Positions 30,662-40,618 of a DNA stretch of 64,000 nt are shown here, one piece after another. The notes under the pieces are model-generated. The model saw only the letters and a program-made list of their open reading frames with translations, was not told the origin of the DNA and did no database searches. The stretch's first letter is position 1, and each line of letters begins with the position of its first letter. The position numbers and the translations under genes were made by a program. The DNA is from Kluyvera sichuanensis. Its GTDB lineage: Bacteria > Pseudomonadota > Gammaproteobacteria > Enterobacterales > Enterobacteriaceae. The DNA lies in assembly GCF_014218705.1 (NCBI RefSeq), contig NZ_JABBJF010000017.1, forward strand, positions 1-64,000. Direction: 5' to 3'.

Positions 30662-31393
30662 ATGCTGCAAAATATCCGAATCGTGCTGGTCGAAACCTCC
30701 CACACCGGCAACATGGGCTCCGTGGCCCGCGCTATGAAAACCATGGGGTTAACCAACCTGTGGCTGGTCAACCCGCTGGTGAAACCAGACTCCCAGGCCA
30801 TCGCCCTGGCAGCCGGAGCCAGCGATGTGATTGGCAACGCGCAGATCGTCGATACCCTCGATGAAGCGCTGGCCGGTTGCAGCCTGGTGGTTGGCACCAG
30901 CGCGCGTTCCCGTACGCTGCCGTGGCCGATGCTCGACCCGCGTGAGTGCGGTCTGAAAAGCGTCTCAGAAGGTGAACATGCGCCGGTGGCGCTAGTGTTC
31001 GGTCGTGAACGCGTTGGCCTGACCAACGATGAACTGCAAAAATGTCATTACCACGTGGCGATTGCCGCTAACCCGGAATACAGCTCGCTGAATCTGGCGA
31101 TGGCCGTGCAGGTTATCTCTTATGAAGTGCGCATGGCCTGGCTGGCGACGCAGGAAAGCAACGAACCGAAGGTTGAGCACGAAGAGACGCCGTACCCGTT
31201 GGTGGACGATCTTGAGCGTTTCTATGGACATCTGGAGCAGACGCTGCTCGCTACCGGCTTCATCCGCGAAAACCATCCGGGGCAGGTGATGAGCCGTTTA
31301 CGTCGTCTGTTTACCCGTGCGCGCCCGGAAAGCCAGGAGCTGAACATCCTGCGTGGGATTCTGGCGTCTATTGAGCAGAAAAACAAAGAGTAA
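30662..31393 (+). CDS. trmJ: tRNA (cytidine/uridine-2'-O-)-methyltransferase TrmJ
   Basis: The 243-residue SPOUT enzyme methylates the 2'-O of residue 32 in several tRNAs using SAM. The knotted-fold motifs are [24 protein letters not shown] and [15 protein letters not shown] chose ATG 30662 ([11 protein letters not shown]) over 30656 by homology. It is upstream of iscR, as in E. coli. Confidence 0.95.
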   Translation: MLQNIRIVLVETSHTGNMGSVARAMKTMGLTNLWLVNPLVKPDSQAIALAAGASDVIGNAQIVDTLDEALAGCSLVVGTSARSRTLPWPMLDPRECGLKSVSEGEHAPVALVFGRERVGLTNDELQKCHYHVAIAANPEYSSLNLAMAVQVISYEVRMAWLATQESNEPKVEHEETPYPLVDDLERFYGHLEQTLLATGFIRENHPGQVMSRLRRLFTRARPESQELNILRGILASIEQKNKE

Positions 31394-31401
31394 GGTGCAT
31401 T

Positions 31402-31471
31402 CCCGGCGGTGCTCCGTTTGGCCGGGCTACACCCCTTTTGTAACCGGGGCGAGGCCTCTGGCCGACCCCGG
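31402..31471. repeat. Paired REP-like hairpins after trmJ
   Basis: CCCGGC (31402-31407) pairs with GCCGGG (31421-31426), and CCGGGG (31444-31449) with CCCCGG (31466-31471). The second, CGAGGC-n-GCCGACCCCGG, repeats at 39523-39552, defining a second dispersed palindrome family. Confidence 0.75.
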
Positions 31472-31506
31472 AAACGGCTCAGAATCAATACCGCACGGAA
31501 CGCCAA

Positions 31507-31531
31507 ATACCTGACTAAATTACTCAAGTAA
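31507..31531. promoter_or_regulatory. IscR type 1 site A
   Basis: ATACCTGACTAAATTACTCA followed by AGTAA fits the type 1 motif for [2Fe-2S]-IscR. It directly abuts site B. Confidence 0.82.
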
Positions 31532-31556
31532 ATAGTTGACTGTTTTAGTCGGGAAT
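31532..31556. promoter_or_regulatory. IscR type 1 site B
   Basis: ATAGTTGACTGTTTTAGTCG followed by GGAAT is close to the ideal type 1 consensus and includes the probable promoter -35 TTGACT. Holo-IscR binding here gives negative feedback on the operon. Confidence 0.9.
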
Positions 31557-31636
31557 GTCAGACTTGGCCCTGCTATGCAATACCCACAATATTATTAAAA
31601 ACCCCGGGCAGGGGCGAGTTTGAGGTTAAGTAAGAC

Positions 31637-32128
31637 ATGAGACTGACATCTAAAGGGCGTTATGCCGTAACCGCGATGCTGGACGTTGCACTCAACTCCG
31701 AAGCGGGCCCGGTGCCGTTGGCTGATATTTCTGAACGTCAGGGAATTTCACTCTCCTATCTGGAGCAGCTGTTCTCCCGTCTGCGTAAAAATGGCTTAGT
31801 ATCCAGCGTACGCGGACCAGGCGGTGGTTATCTGCTGGGTAAAGAAGCAAACCACATCGCAGTGGGTGAAGTGATTAGCGCAGTGGACGAGTCCGTTGAC
31901 GCTACCCGCTGTCAGGGGAAAGGTGGCTGCCAGGGCGGCGATAAATGTTTGACCCACGCACTCTGGCGCGATCTGAGCGACCGTCTGACCGGCTTCCTGA
32001 ACAACATCACCCTCGGTGAACTGGTCAATAACCAGGAAGTTCTGGACGTGTCTGGTCGCCAGCATTCGCACGACACCTCCCGCAATACCCGCGTACAAGA
32101 CGCTATCGACGTTAAGTTACGTGCATAA
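31637..32128 (+). CDS. iscR: Iron-sulfur cluster regulator IscR
   Basis: The 163-residue Rrf2-family regulator has a winged helix (1-80) and a [2Fe-2S] site of Cys92, Cys98, Cys104 and His107, all present. Holo-IscR represses its own operon at the type 1 sites upstream; apo-IscR activates suf and other type 2 promoters. First gene of isc. Confidence 0.98.
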   Translation: MRLTSKGRYAVTAMLDVALNSEAGPVPLADISERQGISLSYLEQLFSRLRKNGLVSSVRGPGGGYLLGKEANHIAVGEVISAVDESVDATRCQGKGGCQGGDKCLTHALWRDLSDRLTGFLNNITLGELVNNQEVLDVSGRQHSHDTSRNTRVQDAIDVKLRA

Positions 32129-32199
32129 TCCACCCGCTCTGCCGTGTGCCTTATCGGGCGCACGTAGCAGGGCTGGTTATAGATAAAAATGAGATTTCA

Positions 32200-32259
32200 G
32201 AGTCAGGCCGGGACAGCGTCCCGTCAACACGGTCGTACATCCAGCCGGTTGCCTGACTC
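32200..32259 (+). promoter_or_regulatory. Structured iscR-iscS intergenic RNA
   Basis: GAGTCAGGC (32200-32208) pairs with GCCTGACTC (32251-32259), enclosing further GC-rich pairing. In E. coli a strong structure here protects the iscR part of the mRNA when RyhB triggers decay of iscSUA. The position and strength fit; I did not find the RyhB pairing site by eye. Confidence 0.65.
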
Positions 32260-32292
32260 CTTGCATTGAGTGATGTACGGAGTTAAAGAGCA

Positions 32293-33507
32293 ATGAAATT
32301 ACCGATTTATCTCGACTACTCCGCAACCACGCCGGTGGACCCGCGTGTTGCCGAGAAAATGATGCAGTTTCTGACCCTGGACGGGACCTTTGGTAACCCG
32401 GCCTCTCGTTCACACCGTTTCGGCTGGCAGGCTGAAGAGGCGGTAGATATCGCCCGTAACCAGATTGCTGACCTCGTGGGTGCAGACCCGCGTGAAATCG
32501 TCTTTACCTCCGGTGCGACTGAATCCGACAACCTGGCGATTAAAGGTGCAGCCAACTTTTATCAGAAAAAAGGCAAGCACATCATCACCAGCAAAACCGA
32601 GCATAAAGCCGTGCTGGACACCTGTCGTCAGCTCGAGCGCGAAGGTTTCGAAATCACCTATCTGGCGCCACAGCGCAACGGCATTATCGATCTCAAAGAG
32701 CTCGAAGCAGCCATGCGTGACGACACCATCCTCGTCTCCATCATGCACGTGAACAACGAAATCGGCGTGGTGCAGGATATCGCGACCATCGGCGAAATGT
32801 GCCGTGCGCGCGCCATCATCTATCACGTTGATGCGACCCAGAGCGTGGGCAAACTGCCTATCGACCTGAGCCAGCTGAAAGTTGACCTGATGTCCTTCTC
32901 CGGTCACAAAATCTACGGTCCAAAAGGTATCGGCGCACTGTACGTTCGTCGTAAACCACGTATCCGTATCGAAGCACAGATGCACGGCGGCGGTCACGAG
33001 CGCGGCATGCGTTCCGGTACCCTGCCTGTTCACCAGATCGTCGGCATGGGCGAAGCTTACCGTATCGCGAAAGAAGAGATGGAGACCGAAATGGCCCGTC
33101 TGCGCGGTCTGCGTAACCGTCTGTGGAACGGCGTGAAGGATATGGAAGAAGTTTACCTGAACGGTGATCTTGAGCAGGGCGCACCAAACATCCTCAACGT
33201 GAGCTTTAACTACGTTGAAGGTGAGTCCCTGATTATGGCGCTGAAAGACCTGGCGGTTTCCTCCGGTTCCGCATGTACCTCCGCAAGCCTTGAGCCATCC
33301 TACGTGCTGCGCGCACTGGGCATGACCGATGAGCTGGCGCATAGCTCCATTCGTTTCTCTTTAGGTCGTTTCACTACCGAAGAAGAGATTGACTACACCA
33401 TCAATCTGGTTCGCAACTCCATTGGCCGTCTGCGCGACCTTTCTCCACTGTGGGAAATGTTCAAACAGGGCGTGGATCTGAACAGCATTGAATGGTCGCA
33501 TCATTAA
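32293..33507 (+). CDS. iscS: Cysteine desulfurase IscS
   Basis: IscS takes sulfur from cysteine for iron-sulfur clusters, tRNA thiolation and cofactors. The 404 residues match E. coli. The PLP Lys is in [12 protein letters not shown], and the persulfide Cys is in [16 protein letters not shown] on the mobile loop. It hands sulfur to IscU, encoded 25 bp downstream. Confidence 0.98.
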   Translation: MKLPIYLDYSATTPVDPRVAEKMMQFLTLDGTFGNPASRSHRFGWQAEEAVDIARNQIADLVGADPREIVFTSGATESDNLAIKGAANFYQKKGKHIITSKTEHKAVLDTCRQLEREGFEITYLAPQRNGIIDLKELEAAMRDDTILVSIMHVNNEIGVVQDIATIGEMCRARAIIYHVDATQSVGKLPIDLSQLKVDLMSFSGHKIYGPKGIGALYVRRKPRIRIEAQMHGGGHERGMRSGTLPVHQIVGMGEAYRIAKEEMETEMARLRGLRNRLWNGVKDMEEVYLNGDLEQGAPNILNVSFNYVEGESLIMALKDLAVSSGSACTSASLEPSYVLRALGMTDELAHSSIRFSLGRFTTEEEIDYTINLVRNSIGRLRDLSPLWEMFKQGVDLNSIEWSHH

Positions 33508-33532
33508 TCGGTACCGATAAGGAGAATTCATC

Positions 33533-33919
33533 ATGGCTTACAGCGAAAAAGTAATCGATCACTACGAGAACCCACGTAACGTAGGTTCCTTCGACAACAG
33601 CGACGAAAGCGTCGGCAGCGGCATGGTCGGTGCTCCGGCCTGCGGCGACGTGATGAAGTTGCAGATTAAAGTCAACAATGAAGGTATCATTGAAGACGCG
33701 CGTTTCAAGACCTACGGCTGCGGTTCCGCCATTGCTTCCAGCTCCCTCGTCACCGAGTGGGTAAAAGGGAAATCCCTGGACGAAGCACAGGCCATTAAAA
33801 ATACCGATATCGCAGACGAGCTTGAACTGCCACCAGTGAAAATTCACTGTTCTATCCTGGCAGAAGACGCGATTAAAGCCGCTATTGCGGATTACAAAAG
33901 CAAACGTGAAGCAAAATAA
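33533..33919 (+). CDS. iscU: Iron-sulfur scaffold IscU
   Basis: The 128-residue scaffold builds [2Fe-2S] clusters on Cys37, Cys63 and Cys106 with Asp39, all present. LPPVK at 99-103 is the HscA recognition motif, matching the hscBA chaperones in the same operon. Confidence 0.98.
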   Translation: MAYSEKVIDHYENPRNVGSFDNSDESVGSGMVGAPACGDVMKLQIKVNNEGIIEDARFKTYGCGSAIASSSLVTEWVKGKSLDEAQAIKNTDIADELELPPVKIHCSILAEDAIKAAIADYKSKREAK

Positions 33920-33937
33920 TTAAGAGTTGAGGTTTTT

Positions 33938-34261
33938 ATGTCGATTACCTTAAGCGACAGTGCAGCAGCGCGAGTCAATACCTTCCTGTCAAACCGCGGT
34001 AAAGGGTTTGGTCTGCGTCTTGGCGTGAGAACGTCCGGTTGTTCAGGTATGGCCTATGTACTGGAATTTGTTGACGAGCCGGCGGCAGAAGATACCGTTT
34101 TCGAAGACAAAGGCGTGAAGGTTGTCATCGACGGTAAGAGCCTGCAATTTCTTGATGGCACGCAGCTCGACTTCGTGAAAGAAGGTCTGAACGAAGGGTT
34201 TAAATTCACTAACCCGAACGTGAAAGACGAGTGCGGTTGCGGCGAAAGCTTTAACGTCTGA
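33938..34261 (+). CDS. iscA: A-type iron-sulfur carrier IscA
   Basis: The 107-residue HesB/IscA-fold carrier has Cys35, Cys99 and Cys101. It helps make or deliver [4Fe-4S] clusters to clients, which could include IspG and RlmN encoded downstream in this window. Confidence 0.97.
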   Translation: MSITLSDSAAARVNTFLSNRGKGFGLRLGVRTSGCSGMAYVLEFVDEPAAEDTVFEDKGVKVVIDGKSLQFLDGTQLDFVKEGLNEGFKFTNPNVKDECGCGESFNV

Positions 34262-34275
34262 TTTTGAGTCCTGCC

Positions 34276-34316
34276 AACCCCACCCATGGTTTATCGCTGT
34301 GCGTGGGGTTTGTTTT
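34276..34316 (+). terminator. Attenuator-like hairpin between iscA and hscB
   Basis: AACCCCAC (34276-34283) pairs with GTGGGGTT (34303-34310), followed by TGTTTT. Partial termination would lower hscBA-fdx relative to iscRSUA. Confidence 0.75.
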
Positions 34317-34339
34317 AAATAGTTAACCCTGAGATCGTC

Positions 34340-34855
34340 ATGGATTACTTCACTCTCTTTGGATTGCCAGCCGGTTATCACGTAGACACTCAGGCCCTCG
34401 CGGCACGCTTCCAGGACCTGCAGCGTCAGAACCACCCCGACCGATTTGCTAGCGGCAGCGACGCTGAACAGCTCGCAGCGGTTCAGCGTTCTGCGAACAT
34501 AAACCAGGCCTGGCAAACGTTGCGTCACCCGCTGATGCGCGCCGAATATCTGCTCTCCCTGCACGGGTTTGATCTTGCCTCCGAACAGCACACCGTGCGC
34601 GATACCGCGTTCCTGATGGAACAGCTGGAACTGCGTGAAGAGCTGGACGAGATTGAACAGGCAAAAGATACCGACCGCCTGGAAGGGCTTATCAAACGCA
34701 TCAAAGCAATGTATAGCCAACGCCAGCAGCAGATGGTGGCGGAACTCGATTCGCAAACGTGGGAAGCGGCGGCGGATACCGTCCGTAAACTGCGTTTTCT
34801 CGATAAACTCCAAAGCAGCGCTGAATTACTCGAAGAAAAGCTGCTCGATTTCTGA
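34340..34855 (+). CDS. hscB: J-domain co-chaperone HscB
   Basis: The 171-residue protein has an N-terminal J domain with His32-Pro33-Asp34 (NHPDRF) and a C-terminal three-helix domain that binds IscU. It stimulates HscA ATPase and delivers IscU to it. Confidence 0.96.
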   Translation: MDYFTLFGLPAGYHVDTQALAARFQDLQRQNHPDRFASGSDAEQLAAVQRSANINQAWQTLRHPLMRAEYLLSLHGFDLASEQHTVRDTAFLMEQLELREELDEIEQAKDTDRLEGLIKRIKAMYSQRQQQMVAELDSQTWEAAADTVRKLRFLDKLQSSAELLEEKLLDF

Positions 34856-34870
34856 TTCTGGAAGCTTAAC

Positions 34871-36721
34871 ATGGCCTTATTACAAATTAGTGAGCCGGGT
34901 CTAAGCGCCGCGCCGCACCAGCGTCGTCTGGCGGTGGGCATTGACTTAGGCACCACCAATTCCCTGGTGGCTACCGTGCGTAGCGGCCAGGCGGAAACGC
35001 TGGCCGACAATCAGGGGCGTCACCTGCTGCCTTCCGTTGTGCACTATCAGGAGCAGGGCCACGTGGTCGGCTACGATGCGCGCACCAACGCCGCGCTTGA
35101 CCCCGCTAATACCATCAGCTCCGTAAAACGCATGATGGGCCGCTCGCTGGCGGATATCCAGACGCGCTACCCACATCTGCCGTACCAGTTCCAGGCAAGC
35201 GAAAACGGCCTGCCAATGCTGGTGACCAAGGCCGGTGTACTGAACCCAATCCGCGTTTCGGCCGATATCCTCAAAGCGCTGGCGGCTCGCGCCACCGAAA
35301 CGCTTGAAGGCGAGCTGGATGGCGTGGTGATTACCGTTCCCGCTTATTTTGATGATGCACAGCGTCAGGGCACCAAAGACGCCGCGCGTCTGGCGGGCCT
35401 GCACGTACTGCGTCTGCTGAACGAACCGACCGCCGCGGCTATCGCTTACGGCCTCGATTCCGGTCAGGAAGGGGTGATTGCCGTCTACGATCTGGGCGGC
35501 GGTACCTTCGATATCTCGATTCTGCGCCTGAGCCGCGGCGTGTTTGAAGTGCTGGCTACCGGCGGGGATTCTGCGCTGGGCGGCGACGACTTCGACCACC
35601 TGCTGGCCGACCATATCCGCGAACAGGCGGGCATTGCCGATCGCAGCGACAACCGCGTACAGCGCGAACTGCTTGACGCCGCCATCGCCGCCAAAATCGC
35701 CCTGAGCGATGCCGATAGCGTGACCGTTGAGGTCGCTGGCTGGAAAGGCGAGGTAACCCGCGAACAGTTTAACGACCTGATTTCCGCGCTGGTGAAGCGC
35801 ACACTGCTGGCCTGCCGTCGCGCGCTGAAAGATGCGGGCGTGGAAGCCGAAGAGGTGCTGGAAGTAGTCATGGTCGGCGGTTCAACCCGCGTACCGCTGG
35901 TGCGTGAACGCGTGGGCGAGTTCTTTGGCCGTACGCCGCTGACCTCTATCGACCCGGATAAAGTGGTCGCCATTGGCGCCGCCGTGCAGGCTGATATTCT
36001 GGTCGGCAACAAGCCGGACAGCGAAATGCTGTTGCTCGACGTGATCCCGCTCTCTCTTGGCCTCGAAACCATGGGCGGCCTGGTAGAGAAGGTTATCCCG
36101 CGTAATACCACTATTCCGGTGGCTCGCGCGCAGGAGTTCACCACCTTCAAAGACGGCCAGACCGCGATGTCCATCCACGTGATGCAGGGCGAGCGCGAAC
36201 TGGTGCAGGACTGCCGTTCACTGGCGCGTTTTGCGCTGCGCGGGATTCCGGCGCTGCCGGCTGGCGGCGCGCACATTCGCGTAACCTTCCAGGTGGACGC
36301 CGATGGCCTGCTGAGCGTCACCGCCATGGAGAAATCCACCGGCGTTGAGTCCTCTATTCAGGTGAAGCCGTCCTACGGTCTGACCGATGGCGAAATCGCC
36401 ACCATGATTCAGGATTCCATGAGCTATGCCGAGCAGGACGTGAAAGCACGTATGCTGGCAGAGCAGAAAGTGGAAGCCGCTCGCGTGCTGGAAAGCCTGC
36501 GCAGCGCGCTGGCCGCTGATGCCGCGCTGTTAAGCGCCGCAGAGCGTCAGGAGATTGACGAGGCTGCCGCCGTGCTGAGTGCGGTTGCCGAGGGTAATGA
36601 CACTGACGCCATAGAACAAGCCATTAAAAACGTTGATAAACAAACCCAGGAATTCGCCGCTCGCCGCATGGACCAATCCGTCCGTGTCGCGCTGAAAGGC
36701 CAATCCGTGGACGAGGTTTAA
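34871..36721 (+). CDS. hscA: Hsp70-type chaperone HscA
   Basis: The 616-residue specialised Hsp70 binds IscU at LPPVK and releases clusters. ATPase motifs [19 protein letters not shown] and [11 protein letters not shown] are intact, followed by a substrate-binding beta domain and a helical lid. One base separates it from fdx. Confidence 0.98.
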   Translation: MALLQISEPGLSAAPHQRRLAVGIDLGTTNSLVATVRSGQAETLADNQGRHLLPSVVHYQEQGHVVGYDARTNAALDPANTISSVKRMMGRSLADIQTRYPHLPYQFQASENGLPMLVTKAGVLNPIRVSADILKALAARATETLEGELDGVVITVPAYFDDAQRQGTKDAARLAGLHVLRLLNEPTAAAIAYGLDSGQEGVIAVYDLGGGTFDISILRLSRGVFEVLATGGDSALGGDDFDHLLADHIREQAGIADRSDNRVQRELLDAAIAAKIALSDADSVTVEVAGWKGEVTREQFNDLISALVKRTLLACRRALKDAGVEAEEVLEVVMVGGSTRVPLVRERVGEFFGRTPLTSIDPDKVVAIGAAVQADILVGNKPDSEMLLLDVIPLSLGLETMGGLVEKVIPRNTTIPVARAQEFTTFKDGQTAMSIHVMQGERELVQDCRSLARFALRGIPALPAGGAHIRVTFQVDADGLLSVTAMEKSTGVESSIQVKPSYGLTDGEIATMIQDSMSYAEQDVKARMLAEQKVEAARVLESLRSALAADAALLSAAERQEIDEAAAVLSAVAEGNDTDAIEQAIKNVDKQTQEFAARRMDQSVRVALKGQSVDEV

Positions 36722-36722
36722 T

Positions 36723-37058
36723 ATGCCAAAGATTGTTTTTTTGCCACATCAGGACCTGTGTCCGGATGGCATCGTTGTGGAAGCTGAGACCGGTGAAACC
36801 ATTCTGGATGCTGCGCTGCGTAGCGGTATCGAGATTGAACACGCCTGCGAAAAATCCTGTGCCTGCACCACCTGCCACTGCATCGTGCGTGAAGGTTTCG
36901 ACTCGCTGCCAGAAAGCACCGAAGACGAAGACGATATGCTGGATAAAGCCTGGGGGCTGGAACCAGATAGCCGCCTGAGCTGCCAGGCCCGCGTCACGGA
37001 TGAAGACCTGGTGGTCGAAATTCCGCGTTACACAATTAACCACGCGCGCGAGCACTAA
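36723..37058 (+). CDS. fdx: [2Fe-2S] ferredoxin of the isc operon
   Basis: The 111-residue adrenodoxin-type ferredoxin donates electrons during cluster assembly. Cluster ligands Cys42, Cys48, Cys51 and Cys87 are present, as is the extra Cys46. Confidence 0.97.
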   Translation: MPKIVFLPHQDLCPDGIVVEAETGETILDAALRSGIEIEHACEKSCACTTCHCIVREGFDSLPESTEDEDDMLDKAWGLEPDSRLSCQARVTDEDLVVEIPRYTINHAREH

Positions 37059-37067
37059 GAGGATAGT

Positions 37068-37268
37068 ATGGGACTTAAGTGGACTGACAGCCGCGAAATC
37101 GGCGAAGCACTGTACGATGCTTACCCGGATACCGATCCGAAAACGGTGCGCTTCACTGACATGCACCAGTGGATTTGCGACCTCGAAGATTTTGATGATG
37201 ACCCTCAGGCATCAAATGAAAAAATCCTTGAGGCAATTCTGCTAGTCTGGTTGGATGAAGCAGAATAA
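37068..37268 (+). CDS. iscX: Iron-sulfur accessory protein IscX
   Basis: The 66-residue acidic protein binds iron and IscS and tunes cluster assembly. [20 protein letters not shown] and the DFDDDPQAS acidic patch are conserved. Last gene of isc; pepB starts 52 bp later. Confidence 0.95.
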   Translation: MGLKWTDSREIGEALYDAYPDTDPKTVRFTDMHQWICDLEDFDDDPQASNEKILEAILLVWLDEAE

Positions 37269-37320
37269 GTCACATAACGGGCTGCCATTCGGCGGCCCGT
37301 TTGCTAATAAGGATAAAAAA

Positions 37321-38607
37321 ATGACACAAGCCATGAAAATTACCCTTTCTACTCAGCCAGCCGATGCGCGCTGGGGTGAAAAAGCGGCCTATAGCATTAA
37401 TGATGAAGGTATTATCCTGCACCTGACCGGCCGCGACGACGCGGGCCTTATCCAGCGCGCGGCGCGTAAAATTGACGGCATGGGCATCAAGCACGTTGAC
37501 CTGTCTGGCGAAGGCTGGAACGTCGACCTCGCCTGGGCTTTCTGGGCGGGCTACAAAGGGCCGAAAGGCGCTCGTCAGGTTGAATGGCCTGAGCTGGACG
37601 ATGCGCAGCGCCAGGAACTGGACAACCGTCTGACCTACATTGACTGGGTACGTGACACCATCAACGCCCCAGCGGAAGAGCTGGGCCCAGAGCAGCTTGC
37701 GCAGCGCGCGGTTGACCTGCTGTGCGGCGTGGCATGCGACAACGTCTCATATCGCATCACCAAAGGCGAAGATCTGCGTGAGCAGGGTTACGCGGGCCTG
37801 CACACCGTGGGCCGTGGTTCCGAACGTCCACCGGTTCTGCTGGCGCTGGACTACAATCCAACCGGCGATAAAGAAGCGCCGGTTTACGCCTGTCTGGTCG
37901 GTAAAGGTATCACCTTCGACTCCGGCGGCTACAGCATCAAACAGAGCGCGTTCATGGACTCCATGAAGTCCGATATGGGCGGTGCCGCAACCGTGACCGG
38001 TGCGCTGGCGCTGGCGATTACTCGCGGCCTGAACAAGCGCGTAAAACTGTACCTATGCTGTGCGGATAACCTGATCAGCGGCAACGCCTTCAAGCTTGGC
38101 GATATCATCCACTACCGTAACGGTAAAAATGTGGAAGTGATGAACACCGATGCAGAAGGTCGCCTGGTGCTGGCCGATGGCCTGATTGATGCCAGCGCGC
38201 AGAAGCCAGAGCTTATCATCGATGCGGCAACCCTGACCGGGGCGGCCAAAACCGCGCTGGGCAACGATTACCACGCGCTGTTTAGCTTTGATGACCAGCT
38301 GGCGAACCGTCTGCTGGTAAGCGCCAGTGCGGAAAACGAAGCCTTCTGGCGTCTGCCGCTGGCCGAGTTCCACCGCAACCAGCTGCCGTCTAACTTTGCT
38401 GAGCTGAACAACACCGGCAGCGCAGCCTACCCGGCAGGCGCAAGCACCGCGGCGGGCTTCCTGTCCCACTTCGTGGAAAACTACCACCAGGGTTGGCTGC
38501 ACATCGACTGCTCTGCCACCTACCGCAAATCTGCCGTTGAGCAGTGGTCGGCGGGTGCCACCGGGCTGGGTGTGCGGACTATCGCGAATCTGTTGACCGC
38601 CGAGTAA
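37321..38607 (+). CDS. pepB: Peptidase B (M17 aminopeptidase)
   Basis: The 428-residue leucyl-aminopeptidase-family enzyme (427 in E. coli) binds two metal ions through motifs including [14 protein letters not shown] and [14 protein letters not shown]. It degrades small peptides. AAGGA precedes the ATG at 37321; the open frame extends upstream over iscX without conservation. Confidence 0.96.
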   Translation: MTQAMKITLSTQPADARWGEKAAYSINDEGIILHLTGRDDAGLIQRAARKIDGMGIKHVDLSGEGWNVDLAWAFWAGYKGPKGARQVEWPELDDAQRQELDNRLTYIDWVRDTINAPAEELGPEQLAQRAVDLLCGVACDNVSYRITKGEDLREQGYAGLHTVGRGSERPPVLLALDYNPTGDKEAPVYACLVGKGITFDSGGYSIKQSAFMDSMKSDMGGAATVTGALALAITRGLNKRVKLYLCCADNLISGNAFKLGDIIHYRNGKNVEVMNTDAEGRLVLADGLIDASAQKPELIIDAATLTGAAKTALGNDYHALFSFDDQLANRLLVSASAENEAFWRLPLAEFHRNQLPSNFAELNNTGSAAYPAGASTAAGFLSHFVENYHQGWLHIDCSATYRKSAVEQWSAGATGLGVRTIANLLTAE

Positions 38608-38613
38608 TCTTTT

Positions 38614-38701
38614 CCCCTCACCCTAACCCTCTCCCCAAAGGGGAGAGGGGACCGTCCGGTTTTCTCCCTCGCCCCTTTGGGAAGAGGGCCGGGGTGAGGG
38701 G
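38614..38701. repeat. Composite palindromic repeat between pepB and sseB
   Basis: CCCCTCACCC at the left end and GGGTGAGGGG at the right end pair. Inside, CTCTCCCC-AAA-GGGGAGAG is a near-perfect palindrome and a second CCTCGCCCCTTTGGGAAGAGG lies inverted. The architecture is like a BIME built from two inverted units. It fills almost the whole intergenic gap, so it is transcribed and would form a large hairpin. Confidence 0.88.
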
Positions 38702-38724
38702 TATTCACACCTTCTGGAAGCATT

Positions 38725-39501
38725 ATGTCTGAAAGCAAAAACGAACTCGAAACGCTGCTGGAACAGGCGGCAACCGAACCTGCTCATCGCCCAGCCTTTT
38801 TCCGCACTTTACTGGAGTCCACCGTCTGGGTTCCCGGCAGCGCAGCCGATGACCAGCAGGTTGTTGATGACAGCGCCTTAGAATTACAGCACTGGGAAAA
38901 AGACGACGGCACCTCCGTCATCCCGTTCTTCACCTCGCTGGAAGCGCTGAAAGAAGCGGTCACCACCGAGCAGGCGTTTGTGGTTATGCCGGTGCGCACG
39001 CTGTTTGAAATGACGCTTGGCGAAACCTTGTTCCTCAACGCGAAGCTGCCGACCGGCAAAGAGTTCACCCCGCGTGAAATCAGCCACCTGATTGGTGAAG
39101 AGGGCAACCCGCTCAGCACGCAGGAAGTGCTGGAAGGCGGCAGCGCGCTGCTGCTCTCTGAAGTTGCAGAGCCACCGGCCCAGATGGTGGAGTCGCTGAC
39201 CACACTGTTCAAAACCCTGAAAACGGTGAAACGTGCGTTTATCTGCTCCATTAAAGAACGTGCGGACGAACAGCCGAACCTGCTGATTGGTATTGAAGCG
39301 GAAGGGGATATCGAAGAGATTATTCACGCCGCGGGCAGCGTAGCAACCGACACCTTACCGGGTGACGAACCGATTGATATCTGCCAGGTGGTGGAAGGCG
39401 AGAAGGGCATTAGCCACTTTATGCTCGCCCATATCACGCCGTTCTATGAAAAACGCTGGGGCAGTTTCCTGCGTGATTTTAAGCAGAACCGAATCATTTG
39501 A
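38725..39501 (+). CDS. sseB: SseB, enhanced serine sensitivity protein
   Basis: The 258-residue protein matches E. coli SseB, with an SseB domain in each half (VPGSAADD..., LPTGKEFTPREISHLI). Overexpression in E. coli raises serine sensitivity; the molecular function is unknown. It is not the Salmonella SPI-2 translocator of the same name. Convergent with sseA. Confidence 0.93.
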   Translation: MSESKNELETLLEQAATEPAHRPAFFRTLLESTVWVPGSAADDQQVVDDSALELQHWEKDDGTSVIPFFTSLEALKEAVTTEQAFVVMPVRTLFEMTLGETLFLNAKLPTGKEFTPREISHLIGEEGNPLSTQEVLEGGSALLLSEVAEPPAQMVESLTTLFKTLKTVKRAFICSIKERADEQPNLLIGIEAEGDIEEIIHAAGSVATDTLPGDEPIDICQVVEGEKGISHFMLAHITPFYEKRWGSFLRDFKQNRII

Positions 39502-39522
39502 GCCGATCCGGTTCTATGGTAG

Positions 39523-39552
39523 CCCGGGCGAGGCGTTCACGCCGACCCCGGG
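39523..39552. repeat. REP-like palindrome, CGAGGC family
   Basis: CCCGGGCGAGGC-GTTCAC-GCCGACCCCGGG is a palindrome with one bulge. It is shared with 31444-31471 and lies between convergent sseB and sseA. Confidence 0.8.
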
Positions 39553-39569
39553 ATGGCACGGCCCCGTCG

Positions 39570-40415
39570 TTACTTTTGAGGCTCAATCGGCAAATCGTCG
39601 CGCGCGCCCCATTCACTCCAGGCACCGTCATACAGCACGACCTCTTTTGCCCCCAACGTCTCCAGCGCCAGCAGAACCACCGCTGCCGTCACGCCTGAGC
39701 CGCAGCTGGTAATAATCGGCTGATTAAGGTCTACGCCCTGACGAGCAAAAATCATTTCCAGCTCATCAGTGGTTTTCAGCTCGCCGTTGAAAGTCAGTTC
39801 GCTCCACGGCACGTTCAGCGCGCCGGGAATATGGCCGCGACGCAGGCCAGGGCGTGGTTCATCCACTTCGGCATTAAAGCGACCGGCTGGGCGCGCATCG
39901 ATAATCTGCTTCGAACGTTCATGACTTGCCAGCAGTACATCGGTCAGACGTGCAACGGCGTGGGCGTTAAACTTAACCTCAAACTCGCCTTCACCGGCAT
40001 CAACATCGCCCTGTTCGAGCAGCAGTTCATCGCGTTGCCAGCCTGCAAGGCCGCCCGCCAGAATAGAGACGTTTTCCACGCCGAAGGTTTTCAGCATCCA
40101 CCACGCGCGCGGCGCGGAGAACAGATTACCCTCGTCATACACCACTAAATGGCGGTCGCTGCTCACGCCCAGTTCGCGCATGGCGACGGCAAAAGCTTCC
40201 GGGCGCGGCATCATATGCGGCAGCGTCGAGGTGTGGTCGGACAGCGCTTCAATATCAAAGAACCGCGCGCCGGGCAGATGGCCTGCACGGTACTCACCCG
40301 CCATATCCCGGTGTTCCTGTCCGGGAGGCGCCATTCGCGCATCGATAATTTGAATTGCCGGATCGTTTATGTGTTCAGCCAGCCAATCGGCGGCGACAAA
40401 GAAAGAGGTGGTCAT
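39570..40415 (-). CDS. sseA: 3-mercaptopyruvate sulfurtransferase
   Basis: The 281-residue protein has two rhodanese domains; the C-terminal one carries the catalytic loop CGSGVTAAVV. It transfers sulfur from 3-mercaptopyruvate to thiol acceptors or cyanide. The ATG at 40415 matches the E. coli length exactly. Confidence 0.95.
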   Translation of the reverse strand: MTTSFFVAADWLAEHINDPAIQIIDARMAPPGQEHRDMAGEYRAGHLPGARFFDIEALSDHTSTLPHMMPRPEAFAVAMRELGVSSDRHLVVYDEGNLFSAPRAWWMLKTFGVENVSILAGGLAGWQRDELLLEQGDVDAGEGEFEVKFNAHAVARLTDVLLASHERSKQIIDARPAGRFNAEVDEPRPGLRRGHIPGALNVPWSELTFNGELKTTDELEMIFARQGVDLNQPIITSCGSGVTAAVVLLALETLGAKEVVLYDGAWSEWGARDDLPIEPQK

Positions 40416-40618
40416 TGAGTGCCTCCATTTGCAATCGTAGAGGAATTGTCGATGTTTTCCGGAGAGCTGACAAGTTAGCAACGCTGCGGTTGTGATTAAG
40501 GCTATATATGAAATCTGAAAATCGGCTCTGTAATGAGCGTGCTATTGGTAAAAGTCACGTTTGCACATAATACTATGTCAATTAACGAAATAGAGACTTA
40601 ACGTCAGAGGTTATAAGG

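Noticed and set aside
38614-38701. CRISPR-like repeat array
   Set aside because: The repeats are inverted and contiguous, without regular unique spacers; no cas genes are present.
38608-38724. RyfA small RNA between pepB and sseB
   Set aside because: The position is right for E. coli RyfA, but the gap is filled by a different palindromic repeat.
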